Source: Dichotomocladium elegans
Lineage: Eukaryota > Mucoromycota > Mucoromycetes > Mucorales > Lichtheimiaceae
DNA length: 64,000 bases
Direction: 5' to 3'
Assembly (NCBI GenBank): GCA_025716815.1
Contig: JAIXMN010000027.1
Location: 248,001 to 312,000, forward strand
Under the pieces are notes generated by a model that was not told the DNA's origin, ran no database searches, and worked only from the letters and a program-made list of their open reading frames with translations. A program made the position numbers and the translations under genes. Of the stretch, positions 1 to 11,035 are shown in pieces. Each line of letters begins with the position of its first letter. Positions within the stretch are counted from its first letter, which is position 1.

Positions 1-1
1 A

Positions 2-193
2 ACACCGCCTTCCTCTCCACGCCTTCTCCTTCCGCACAGCCATGGAATCATGTCACCACCAAAGTCGCCGGATGCAGAGGCCTGCTGGAATCTCCAGGAA
101 CTATCGTCTGTCATGGACGACATCCAGGCCTACGCGTCGTCGTTTTCATCATCATCATCGGCAAGCGAAGAACCCATAACACCTATCGAATGA
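2..193 (+). CDS. 3' end of an unrecognised gene (partial)
   Basis: An open frame enters from the left edge and stops at 191-193, giving about 63 C-terminal residues. The tail is rich in Ser and Pro and ends in a run of serines followed by acidic and proline residues (…SEEPITPIE). Nothing in it identifies a family. The only in-frame ATG (50-52) is more likely internal than a start, because the frame is open upstream to the edge. It could be a disordered C-terminus of a regulatory protein. An alternative is that part of this is read-through of an intron; no good donor precedes the stop. Confidence 0.45.
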   Translation, partial: TPPSSPRLLLPHSHGIMSPPKSPDAEACWNLQELSSVMDDIQAYASSFSSSSSASEEPITPIE

Positions 194-1601
194 GGGGGTG
201 GCCCCTTCTACGCCGGACCACCAGCCGTCATGAGACGACGATCTGTTTTATTTATCGATTGATTTGTAATATAAAAGCAAATGTAATAGTATCAAACAAA
301 CATTCTACTTTTTGTTGGGTGGTTGGATCTTTTGCAGCGAACAAGACGGACAACTATCGTCTCGTAACCTTGCCGCAATTGGAGACCGTATGTCCACAGA
401 AAGATTCGGAGGGGCGGCTCAACTTGATGCCCTCTATTGCTTCAAAGATAAAGACCGAATGAGGTTAGCCCTGTGTCAATCTAAACTTTATCAGGCTTGT
501 CTTGATAGAATTATATTCATATACCTGATGGCTTTCAATCGGATCATGCCTCAGTAAAAAGGAAAAGAAAAAGAAACAAGCATAGCCTGAACAGGGACGA
601 GATTGATTGGTTGCTCGATACTGGTGTCCAAAAGACTTGACCTTGCGAATTCAACCCATCGACAAGGAAACTGACAGACAGATGGATCTTAGTCCCGGCC
701 AAGATTAGCTGCGGCGCTTAAATTACCCTCATTAAAAGGGGGCCAAGTTTCGAGCAAAAAAAAAAAAAAGAGTTCCAGAAACACAGGGTCGTGACAAGTA
801 CGCACGTATATCTCGTGTCTATTAAACTTTCTTCAAATGGTTGATTGGTTCCCAAGCCATCCTATCGTAGTATGTGCCGAAAAGAACATCCAGGATTCAT
901 CGACTGTGGCGAATTTGACTGAACGGGCAATACAACCAAACAGGATCGGCTTCTTATATATACGCCATTCATACATATCGATATTGTAACGTATGACATG
1001 ACAGCAAAAAAAACGCATGCAAAGCCTCCAAGTATGAATCCAATAAACAAGGGGAGATCGGCCAATAGCATGCCGTTCAATGATGAAGAGTCTTTATTGT
1101 CTACATAGTAGTACTAGCGGGATGGGGGGGTGTCTGATGAACAGCAGATCGGTGCCTACGATACGCACCAACATTCACGAATGACCGGGCATCATCGATA
1201 GCTGTAGCCACACGAGAAAAGAAATCTTTTCCGGTTATTCAGCTCGGGTGGGAGGGATCTAGTTGACATTCTGGATCTCGACGCTGCAGACATGTCCCGC
1301 AACTCCCATTGATAGAGTGGGAAAATATAACCTCTGAGCTCCCAGGATGAAAAAGAATTGCATGATGGCGACTCTCCCCCGCCCCCCCCCCCCCGAAAAA
1401 AAATCAGGAACGGACCGACGAACAGGGTTCCCCGGTGTGGTTCGGAGAGGGGGGTGGGCGGTGGTGGCATGGCCCAAATTTACTGTCACGCGTGACGGTT
1501 GTGCCAAACATCCCCCGTATCAACATTTTCCGTTTTCCTCGCTGTGCTCCCCACTCTCTCTCTCTCTCTGTCTGTCTCTCAACGGAAACCCCACGCCAGT
1601 C
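194..1601. other. Mostly unassigned; possible small plus-strand gene around 300-640
   Basis: Two coding-like pieces lie here on the plus strand. One follows a TTTTGCAG acceptor and reads in frame from about 330 to 470 (…SSRNLAAIGDRM…). The second ends with a stop at 638-640 after a basic stretch (KRKRKRNK) and DEIDWLLDTG. Donor GTTAGC after 464 and acceptor GATAG before 512 look usable but join the two pieces out of phase, so I could not build one gene. A minus-strand ORF at 862-1080 starts with a hydrophobic segment (LFIGFILGGFACVFF) and could be part of a small membrane protein; support is weak. The rest shows no gene. A pyrimidine-rich tract just before 1600 is the 5' leader of the next gene. 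Confidence 0.25.
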
Positions 1602-2417
1602 ATGGTAAGGAACAATAAGCACACCTCCCCAATCGAAATGTCGACATGTGTGAGAAAAAAAAAAGGTTCACTTACTGTCAATGTGCTAGCTTCGATTCTC
1701 GTCCGCCCTTTTGACGCGCTCGTCTGCCGCCACCACCACCGCCACTACGATCGCTCGCCAATCCGCACGGTAAATGGAATGTTCCTTACGCATCGCTCTG
1801 CGGAAGAATAGATATACATATACATATGCATATAAAGCTGACATGGGCATAGTACCGCTGTTGCAGTTGCCTCCCGGCGTCTCTACTCGACCGAGCAGCC
1901 TTTGCCCACCCCTGGCTCGGCCACCGCTGATCCCAAAATCGCCAGCATTGTGGATCAAATCGAGAGTTTGACGTTGTTGCAGACCTCGGAATTGGTGTCT
2001 CAGCTCAAGGTAAAAAAAAGAAAGGGGGCCGGCGCGTGTTCCTTTTTGTTTTTTTTTTCCCTCCATTGCTGATGTCAGTCTTTGTATCGCTAGACCCGCT
2101 TAAATATCCAGGACATCGCTATGCCCGTCGGTATGCCCATGGGTGGCATGCCTGCTGGCGGTGCTGCTGCTGCACCTGTGGAGGAGGAGAAGCCTGCCGA
2201 AAAGACCGAGTTCAACATCAAGATTGACAAGGTCGACGCAAGTGCCAAGGCAAAGGTGATCCGTGAAGTCAAGAATCTGGCTGGATTGAGCTTAGTGGAT
2301 GCCAAGAAATTCGTTGAGAGCGTCCCAAAGGTCTTGAAGGAGTCTGTACCAAAGGAGGAGGCTGAAAAGCTCAAGAAGGCTCTTGAGGCTTTGGGTGCAA
2401 CCGTTCAGTTGGAGTAA
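1602..2417 (+). CDS. MRPL12: Mitochondrial ribosomal protein bL12m (L7/L12 family)
   Basis: This is the stalk protein of the large mitochondrial ribosomal subunit, which recruits translation GTPases. Exons: 1602-1604, 1690-1769, 1853-2009 and 2094-2417, giving 187 residues. The N-terminus is a typical matrix-targeting sequence rich in Arg, Ser, Thr and Ala, with RRLYSTE near residue 40. The L12 dimerisation region follows ([20 protein letters not shown]), then an Ala/Gly/Pro hinge and the globular C-terminal domain ([15 protein letters not shown], ending ALGATVQLE). Exon 1 codes only for the ATG; the donor GTAAGG follows at once. This start is chosen because joining it to exon 2 gives the targeting peptide in frame. 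The family call is very secure; the first two exon borders are inferred. Confidence 0.93.
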
Positions 2418-3145
2418 AAAAAAAAAACAAGTTCTTACTTTTATAGACCAATCCATCAATACTTACTCTCTCTCACTCACTCACGCTCTCACTCTTTTTT
2501 TTTTCTTTTCTCACCCTCCCTCTCTGTGTGTATAATACAACTCATTCTTTCTTTCGCAACCGAGCTATGGATGGAAGAACAACGGTCTCCATTTCTTTTT
2601 TTGGGGGGAGGGAGGGAGGTTTAGATGGAGCCCTGGATTGGGGTCTGTGAATCGAGCTCTGTCCAAATCTTGTACATACGGCAATGTTTTGTTCAAAACA
2701 TCCATATGAGAGAAATGCCTTTGCTGCTGACAAGCGAGCAATGTTGAAATGGAATGATGGTGCAGTTATCCTGCGCGGAGGGGGAACGGTTGATAGCGCG
2801 ATCGATGTGCAGACTTGACAACGAAACGGAACGATCGATCTCTTTATGAAGGCTATCTCCATACCAGTCAAAACGTGCCCTTGCAACCATCCATGTACAA
2901 GGGATACCAAAAGCCACGTCCTCTGCCCCCATAGCCAGTGTGTTCAACCGCCCCACCCACGTTCCTTCCCACTCTGTTCACTGTAAAAGGTAAGGGAACC
3001 ACCGAGCTTATGCCGATAGATAGCCAAATGGCGGGGAAAGATTTGTTTTTTTTTTATAGCTTCGTTTTCAGCGTTCGCAGACTAAACACGTCATACCTTT
3101 TTAAGCAAACAATCTCATCGTCCATTCGGTTGTACAGCCCACTAC
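2418..3145. other. Convergent intergenic region
   Basis: The plus-strand bL12m gene and the minus-strand isocitrate dehydrogenase gene end towards each other here. The stretch holds A-, T- and CT-rich tracts consistent with 3' UTRs. Open frames on both strands show no conserved features, and I see no gene. Confidence 0.5.
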
Positions 3146-4778
3146 TTACGAGGAACTGGCACGAATGAATGCCAACTTGTCCGCAATCTGCTGCAAAAAC
3201 TCCTCGGTAGTCGAGTAGTGTTCGCGCTTCATACTAGACGCCCATTTTCCCAATAGGTCAGCTTTCTGGCGCCATTTATATGATCTCGCCTGTTTTGTTA
3301 CACTTACTCATCTTTATAGATGATCAGGGCCAAATCTTTGGTCATCTTTCTATCGACCTCGATCACCTCGACACATGCCTGCTCTAAATCTTTGCAAAAC
3401 TGCGCGAGTTCCTCATTACCATCCAACTTGGCCCGATGGGCCAGCCCCCTTGTCCATGCGAAGATGGATGCAATTGGATTAGTGGAAGTGGCATTGCCCT
3501 ACCATCCGACATTGTTGTTCTCCATGAGCATGTTGCCCTATCTCATACATGTACACATATGTATATTACCTTTTGATGTTCGCGATAATGACGCGTGACG
3601 GTGCCGTGCGCGGCCTCGGCTTCAACAGTCTTGCCATCAGGCGTGTAGAGAACGGATGTCATGAGGCCGAGCGAACCGTAACCCTGGGCGACAATGTCGG
3701 ATTGGACGTCACCATCGTAGTTTTTGCAGGCCCACACGAAACCGCCGCTGCTCTTGAGCATCTGGGCGACCATGTCGTCGATCAGACGGTGCTCATACCA
3801 AATTCCCTTGGCTTCAAATGCGGTCTTGTATTGTGTATCGTAGATGTGCTGGAAAATATCCTTGAAACGGCCATCATAGGCCTTGAGAATCGTGTTCTTT
3901 GTGCTCAGGTACATGGGCATCGCGCGGTCGAGAGCGACCCGAAAGCAGGCGTGCGCAAAGCCCTCGATGGACTCGTCTGTGTTGTACATGGACATCGCAA
4001 CACCGCCTGGCTTTTCAAACTGATAGACGTCAAATGTGCGCGTAGCTGAGCTGCCATCCGTGGGAGTGAAGACCAGTTGGAGCTTACCCGGACCGCCCGT
4101 AACGAAATCCGTTGCACGGTACTATGGGGCCGAACCGTTAAAATTCAATGGCATATAACACGTACAGCCGCATGGTAATTTACCTGATCACCAAACGCAT
4201 GACGTCCGATAATAATGGGCTGAGTCCATCCAGGCACCAGCCGAGGAAGGGTCTTGAGGACAATGGGTTCGCGGAAAACGGTGCCATTCAAAATATTTCT
4301 GAGTGTGCCGTTGGGCGATTTCCACATCTTCTTGAGTCCAAATTCTGTCGTCGCATCAATTCCCCCGACTCTTTGAAAGTACATGTTGAAAAGAAGACAC
4401 TCACCCTTCACACGGGCCTCATCTGGAGTGATGGTAGCACACTTGATGCCCACATGGTACTTCTTGATAGCCTCCGCCGCATCAACCGTCACTTGATCGT
4501 TTGTCTATGCGATTCAATCCTGATATGAGTTCATATACTTTCCCCGCCCTTCCCCCACCCCCCCACCCCCTTTGCCGTCTCGCTTCAAAGCCTGATGCGT
4601 CTCTTCTATGCACCTTATCGCGGTTCTCGATTCCAAGGTCGTAATACTTGATGTCCAGGTCCAGGTACGGGAGAATGAGCTTCTCCTTGATGAGCTTCCA
4701 GATAATCCTCGTCATCTCGTCACCATCCAGGTCGACGACGGGGTTCTTGACATGGATTTTGCTACTGCCTATGGCCAT
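3146..4778 (-). CDS. IDP: NADP-dependent isocitrate dehydrogenase
   Basis: It converts isocitrate to 2-oxoglutarate and makes NADPH. Six exons: 4614-4778, 4405-4504, 4184-4344, 3570-4121, 3308-3498 and 3146-3233, giving 418 residues, the usual length for eukaryotic cytosolic or peroxisomal IDH. Family blocks in order: [11 protein letters not shown], the substrate-binding [11 protein letters not shown] and [29 protein letters not shown] strand (here [12 protein letters not shown]), [15 protein letters not shown] and [11 protein letters not shown]. The protein starts MAIGSSKI with no mitochondrial presequence, and the C-terminus is a serine run without an SKL-type peroxisomal signal, so a cytosolic form is inferred. 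All junctions keep phase. The last intron (74 nt) is the least certain, because the exon it opens has only 29 codons. Confidence 0.95.
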
Positions 4779-4937
4779 GGTATATATATACCTGAAAGAG
4801 TGAGAAAAAGAAAAGAAAGAGAAGGACGTTGGTTTTCATATCGATTTCCCCCCGAATTCGGATGACAAATACGATTAGCGCTGACTTGTTGAACCAACGA
4901 CCACCCCCCCAAGGGTGGGTGTGCATGTTATTTTTAT

Positions 4938-7854
4938 TTACAGTGCATCGAAATTAATAATGTGGAGAGCCTTCCGCCTCTCCAGTTCATCCTCGCGTTT
5001 CTCCATCCAATATAGAACGACAACCACAATCCCCAGCATGCATGCCGCCGCAATCAGTACCACTAGCACCCAAGGCACATAATCGCCAGGCTGAATATAG
5101 AGCTCCACCTCCCACCTAAATAAAGTTGCGCAAAATGGGTTTAAGCTTGACAAGATTCCAACTCACGGAGAGAGAGAGAGAGCGAGGCTCAAGTCTTACG
5201 CACGTTGAACTGTCGTGGACATTCTCAGGCTGATATGGAATGAATATCAGCTGGGAATTGGGTATCACCCCTTCATAAAAGAGATAGTTATGTTCCTATT
5301 ATACATACAGCTCAGTGCCCATCTCCATCGAGTCTTTTCATCCATGCTTCGGTTGCACATAATACCTGGTGCCGGGTGACTCCCGCGAACATTTCTTCGA
5401 CGTAGTTGTTGGTGCGACCCAAACCAATCAGACAGTACGGTGTCTGGAGGGCCATGTAGGACGTTTGCGCGAGTTGTGAAACTATTACAGCAGGTTTAAT
5501 GACGAAGGAAATAAATAAAGGCGCCTTACCAAGATGAGCGCGTTTGTGGCCAGCCGTATCCAACACCGTAAATTTGAGCGTAGCCCCCGGGTAATTCACA
5601 CCGTACGGCTTATTTTCTTGGCAATTACTCCCACAAACGCCATTCGACACTATATATCGTTAGCATTAAAAACAATCGGCACATCAGCGATCAGCATACC
5701 AAGACCCTTAAGAAAGAAGGCATCATTAAAAAAGTTATTAATGATGAATTGTGGGATACGTTCCGAACCAAGGCTGTCTGTCGTTCTCGACTGAAGGACT
5801 AGGATGTCGAGGGACCCCTAAGAACAAATGTCAGCATTGCAAGTTCTCCTTTCAATGAACAATGTCTTCTGAACCAGCATCACTTGCATCTTCATCAATA
5901 TCAAAAAATGCCGCACGCTTCGGGCGCGCAATCTTCCCGAGCGCATCTGTGCCTGTCTGTACGGGTGAAAATGATCGCCGTCCGTGCTCAGTGGCTTGCG
6001 ATGAGCACAACTGATTGGTGCAAAGGATGTTCTCCAGAAGCAAAACTTGCTTTGTGGTCGTAACCAATAGATCCGGGTAACCATCCAAGTTGTAATCGCC
6101 TGCACTTGGACGCATAAGTCAAGTGGTTACGTGTAAGCATGATAGGAAGACTCACCAGGGTGCAAAGGCACAGGAAGTACACCTTGAAAAGCATAATCTG
6201 AAGTTTGAATAAATTCGTCCGAATCAAGATACCGCGACAAGTCGTAAACGACATATCCCTATATACAATATTGGCGTGTCAATGCGTGCATTTCAGGCTT
6301 CCTTGCGCCCATCGAGGAAACATACAGAGCTGTTGGGCGTCTCAAACTCGAATTTGAAGTTGGGGTCAGCAATACACAATTGGACAGCTTTGCGGCAGTT
6401 GCTCGAGCTTTTATCCTCTGGCTGTGAGCATAGGTCCATCTGTTGATTATACACCACATGGATTTCTTGCTTTGAACCAAGACTGACTGGGAATATTATA
6501 TCGGATGAACCATCTCCATCTATACATCACGTGAGCATCCGGTTCCTGTGCCATCATCACCCTATGATCTCCATCTTCCTTTTTGTATACCTATATCAGC
6601 AAAGCTGACAGGTCCTGCTCCATTCGGTAGCGCGAACTCATGGGCCATGTTGTATGTGCCGTCTCTCTGATTGATCCATAGCTGTACCGTTTGATAGTTC
6701 GATTTTTGGCACACAAATACCAGATCTTTTACAAAACTAAGTTAGATCTTCAACATTGACTGATACCCTTAAGCCTCTTTTCCTTCCCTCTAGCCATAAC
6801 CTACCAGCGAGGCAATCACCATCCAAGTCAACAACCGCGTTCGAGTGAGGATTTGCCCAGGTACATTGGTTCGTGTACGCTTGGTCGAAGACGCTCGCAG
6901 CGGACGTTCTAAAATCAAAATTAGGATGCATAAAAACCCTTTTTTATGGGAGAGGGGGGGGGAGTGAGAAGGGTTTCTTACACATTGAACAGGGAAGAGG
7001 TGGTGGTATTGATTGCTGAAGACGGATTAGCGGTGTTGATCCACATACTTAGTCCGCTGCTGCCTTCATATGCATATCCTAAAAGATCCATTTTCATATC
7101 GCCCGTAAGGTCCATAACGGTCGGGTGCGCAATCTTGGCAGACGGTAAAGTGATATAGTCTGGATCTATTCATCCCAAACCCATAGTCCCATGGGTTAAC
7201 CAAAACGCCCTTTTTTTTTTTGAAAAAAGGGACTATACCAAAGGTATCATTGCCATTGCCGCTATAAACTCGCATTTCTATCTCGCCATCCTTGTCCTTT
7301 GGATTTACTTGCCCCAAGACAAGGACATCGAGTTTGCCATCATAGGTGAAATCCCCAGGAACGATCCCCGTTATTAGAAAATCGTTCACTGTAATCTGTC
7401 GGGTTGTGCTGGGAGATATGAACGTGAAGTTCTCTAAAGAAACTGAATGAGAACACTTCTGGGAAGAAAAGAAGCAGGGTGGGGCTGGAAAGAGGTGCAT
7501 GGCGCGAGCATGTTAACATTACGATGGTTCCAAGTATATACAGATATAGAATGGTGATCAGCACTGAGAACAAAAAGATCTGTGCTGGAAAAGAGGATAG
7601 CAGACACTGCCGCATTAGCAACGGGAAACGGGATGACTGTACGCAAGGACAACAAAGACTCACAACTTGTCGCCATTAAAGTCTCCAAACGCAGCTATTG
7701 TTCCGTCAATCTCGTCTAGTCCGGTCGAGCTCGGCGGTAGATTGTAGAGTTTATTCTGAGGGAATCGCTGTGCATACTGAAAGTTCTGAGCAAGTGTTAC
7801 TGATGTAAGTGATAAAAAAAAAGACACGACAGCGCTTTTCATTAAGCTTGGCAT
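4938..7854 (-). CDS. ITFG1: T-cell immunomodulatory protein (ITFG1/Linkin) homologue
   Basis: A predicted single-pass surface protein with FG-GAP/integrin-alpha-like repeats. Fourteen exons give 677 residues: 7664-7854, 7518-7584, 7239-7458, 6982-7165, 6805-6908, 6591-6725, 6326-6519, 6156-6258, 5888-6099, 5700-5817, 5530-5649, 5366-5481, 5204-5295 and 4938-5115. A signal peptide (residues 1-22) leads into repeated Asp-rich loops such as GDFNGDKFTDLFVL, VMDLTGDMKMDLLG, VVDLDGDCLADLVFV, FADIDGDGSSDIIF, GDYNLDGYPDLLV and DIDEDGSLDILVL, the Ca-binding type found in beta-propellers. Near the C-terminus VLVVLIAAACMLGIVVVVLY spans the membrane, followed by a short charged tail. The intron 5818-5887 uses a GC donor (GCAAGT); only this choice restores DIDEDGSLDILVL. 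In animals Linkin acts in cell adhesion; the fungal role is unknown. The ATG at 7839 is an alternative start. Confidence 0.88.
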
Positions 7855-7961
7855 GATGCAAGTTTTAAAGATCCCATAGACCGAGCCCGGCTGGAATATC
7901 CGGAGAACGGGATGGTCATTTTATTTTCTCCGCAGTCATTGTGATCCCCGCCTGATAAATA

Positions 7962-10533
7962 TTAGATGCCTTCAAGGTAACGATAATTGAATCTATTCCC
8001 ATTCGATGAATATCCTTTTGTATTTGACCCTTCTTCTCGGATTACCTGAAATCAGGCTTTTTGCGTTGACACCAAGCGCCCTCGTAGTCGAAATAGATGT
8101 ACGTGCCCTGTTCATATTCGTCGGATATGAACGTCGGTTCTTCGTGTCGTTGGAACCACGTCAGATACTTTTTATGGAACCGCCATGAATGCTTCTTGAG
8201 CTCCTTTGCAGCTAGATACCTAGTACAATCCTCACATCGTTTGAACATGCTTCTTTTTAGACCATCCCATGCTTCTTAAGCTTACTGTTGGTATGTTCCT
8301 TGCTGGTAGTAGAAGACGAAGAACAAAGAATTAATATCAAGTTTTTCAAACAAGGCGGGATTTTCGAAGACGGGTAACGGCTGCTGGGGATAATAGCTAG
8401 GAGTAGGGCATGGTGAATGTGGTTCATATATCTTTGGTCTACGTGAAATATGAGCCTACGTGGCATTTTCCCATGGTGAGATTCTAGTTACCGTTCGGAA
8501 TCAATAAGGTCCGGTATATGGTGAAGGCTTGCATCTAGCATTTGTTGAACGTAGCCCATATCCGGCTTCCTTGTGTCTATAGATTTATAGTTAGATATTC
8601 ACATTTGACCGGTACAAGTGGTTCTGAGATAGAATATAAAACCTTTTGCTTTGATCGCCTCAAAAGCTAGCACAAGGTCAGCAAGAGAAGCAGGGAGATG
8701 GAACTCAGAATTGTGGGATGTTGTGCTCCGAGATGTATTCGGCTCTGACTAATGAGAGTGGAAGCATTAGAGCGGATTGCAATATAAGGCGAAGAGTTTC
8801 ACTACCGATTTTGACGCTGGAAACTTAGACGCAGCTGAAGGCTGTGACGATCTTGGTGAGGCGTCAAGTACAATATGTTGTTGTTGTTGCTGCTGCTGTG
8901 GTGACCGTGCCTTGGTGCTTTCATGGGCTGATGTTGCCGCGTTGGCTTGCTCTGTAATTTTTGGAGGTTCTGCCCAAGCATTCTCAACTGACTTGGCCTT
9001 ATCTTCCTGCTTTGCCGACTTGTCATGCGAAGCGCCTGCAGCGGCAGCCTGTGCGTATTTGAGACCGGAGGGCAGTGATGGCCCACGTTCCGTTCGGATG
9101 GGGCTCGCTGCAGCATTGGCTGGGATCTTTACTAAAGTTGAAGCGAATGGTTTTGCTAAGTGTGAGAGGGGTCAAAAATGTGAGATCGGATAAATTGAGA
9201 CAATAGCTCGCTTACCCTCAGTGATGATACTCGCTGTGTTTTCTTATACCCACATTTATATTAGAGTTACTAATTGCCCGAATTAGAAGGGTAGTATTGG
9301 AAACTTACTTAGTTTCGACGGACTCCGGGCCTTTTGTGCCAATATTGTTAGTTGGAGAAGCAATGAATTTATACAATTGCATAGCCACTATTACCAATAT
9401 ATGTGCATTGTCATCGTCTTCCTTGTTTGATAGTTTGGAAGGAGGTTCCTCATCATCAGATTTCGGGCCTGCACCGGTCTCGTTAGGGATATGATCTGAC
9501 TGATGTGCTTCATTGATGCTCACTCACTTTCATTCACGAGATGATCTTCCGACCCTATTACATACAGCTTGTCGTCTTCATCAAGATTCAACTCATCATA
9601 AATATATTCGTCCTCCTCAAAGTCAGGTTCCTATGCAAGATCCTCGCGTCAACGAAGCTTTTAAAGAGATATGATCTATACATTGAGGAACACAAAAGAC
9701 CTGATTGCATTCCAGATAGTATTGTACATCATCTCGGATAGCAAGGACCTAGACCGAATTCATATTATGAGATAATGATCTTTTCATTCCATTTGGATCG
9801 TCGACTATTCCATGCCCGGAAAAAAGGACAATACCTTGTCTGCCGACAGACGGTCATTCTCCAGCAATCGCAAAGTCAATTCCAGGCGGTTTAGATGATG
9901 CGTATGGCGAACGATGCGATTTTCGAGTTCAGAAGACCTCTCAGACTTGACATGGTCTTTTTTGCCGCGTTTGGATGTGCCTGCACGCAAGGTTTCAAGC
10001 TCGGCCTCGGTCATTTCCATCTGTCGCTGGAGCTCGTTCTTTGTAGCCATGATCCATTCGCAGGCCTCGGACTTTTCCTTTTCCCGTGGATCCATCTTCT
10101 CCCTCTGAAGAAGGCCTTCTTTTGAATACGCCTTCATCTTCATTTCCTTCTCAATCATTTTAAACCGCTCCATTTGCGATTCAATCAGCTTTCGGTTTTC
10201 CAATAGCGCTCGCTTGTCTTTGATCTCATTTGACGACAACCAAGCCTTAATCTGATCACGCAATCGCTGAAGTTTCTTAATTTCTTTTTTCAAATCTTGC
10301 TCATATTTCTCTTTTTGATTGGCATTACTCGTCGTGCTGATTTTGTCAAAGGTGGCCTCAAAACTTTCGACGCCTTCGCTGACTTTTTTCAAGACACGAT
10401 CGATCTCGGCTTTCGAAGGGTTCCGTCAGTCAACTGCATGCACAGCGGCAGAGGAAGAGAGAGCGAGAGTATGGACAGTTCCTCTTTGCTAAGCGTAAAG
10501 AAAGAACTTACTTTGCAATTTTTTTAGTGACAT
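7962..10533 (-). CDS. NOT3: CCR4-NOT complex subunit NOT3/NOT5
   Basis: A scaffold and mRNA-decay subunit of the CCR4-NOT deadenylase. Thirteen exons give 588 residues: 10512-10533, 9835-10409, 9701-9748, 9562-9630, 9395-9499, 9309-9330, 9216-9242, 8806-9155, 8643-8748, 8492-8576, 8286-8438, 8046-8219 and 7962-7992. The N-terminal coiled-coil domain ([20 protein letters not shown] to about residue 225, including [14 protein letters not shown]) is typical of Not3. The middle is Ser/Ala/Gln-rich with [10 protein letters not shown]. The C-terminal NOT box follows (ERPKIYEP…PTPSYYPQ…LFFVFYY…[44 protein letters not shown]). It stops only 108 bp from the start of the ITFG1 gene on the same strand. 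Several exons are tiny (22, 22, 27 and 31 nt). Confidence 0.95.
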
Positions 10534-11035
10534 GACTGATAGTTATTCAAGGTGGGGAGACAGGGAAAGAGATAGAAAGAGAGAAGGGGACGCGCCGGGA
10601 CTTGCTCATTGGACTAAAAAATGCTGTTAGCGCTCATGATGCTCACACACAGACACATGCGCACGCCCCTAACTTGTTGTCGTTCCTTCCGCGTTCATTT
10701 TTGAGGAGCTTCTGCACAACATGCGAGCTATTCAAACGATCGTTCAGGCGTTCGATAGAGGTATACGTAAATGCCGTCTGCTCTTATTTCATGCAGTCGG
10801 AAACTAAGATAAGCAAATAAATGCCGAAGTTCTACATGAATGTTGTGCCACGCGCAGCAGGTGTAGTATCCGAGCAAAAGCAGCAGTGTAAGACGTATTG
10901 GGATCCACATTCATGCAGCGTAAAAGACCAAAAAGTAAAGTAGGGAAGACAAAAGTGCACACACGTACGGCATTTGGCAAATAACCTTTGACCAATCCGA
11001 CTTACAGCAGCTGTATATTAAAACATAACAAAAAC
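10534..11035. other. Intergenic region upstream of NOT3
   Basis: Short promoter and 3' UTR region between two minus-strand genes, with GA-rich and CA-rich patches. No gene is seen. Confidence 0.5.

Noticed and set aside
2542..2910. 122-codon minus ORF between bL12m and IDP
   Set aside because: No motif, overlaps CT-rich UTR-like sequence and lies in a convergent 3' region.
3146..3233. Peroxisomal targeting of IDP through its C-terminal Ser run
   Set aside because: The tail ends in Ser residues, not SKL or a close variant, so no PTS1 is claimed.
8042..8248. C-x2-C…H…H zinc-finger-like pattern at the N-terminus of a minus ORF
   Set aside because: The CEDC part is translated intron (8220-8285). 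After splicing, the NOT3 frame enters at YLAAKEL and the cysteines vanish.
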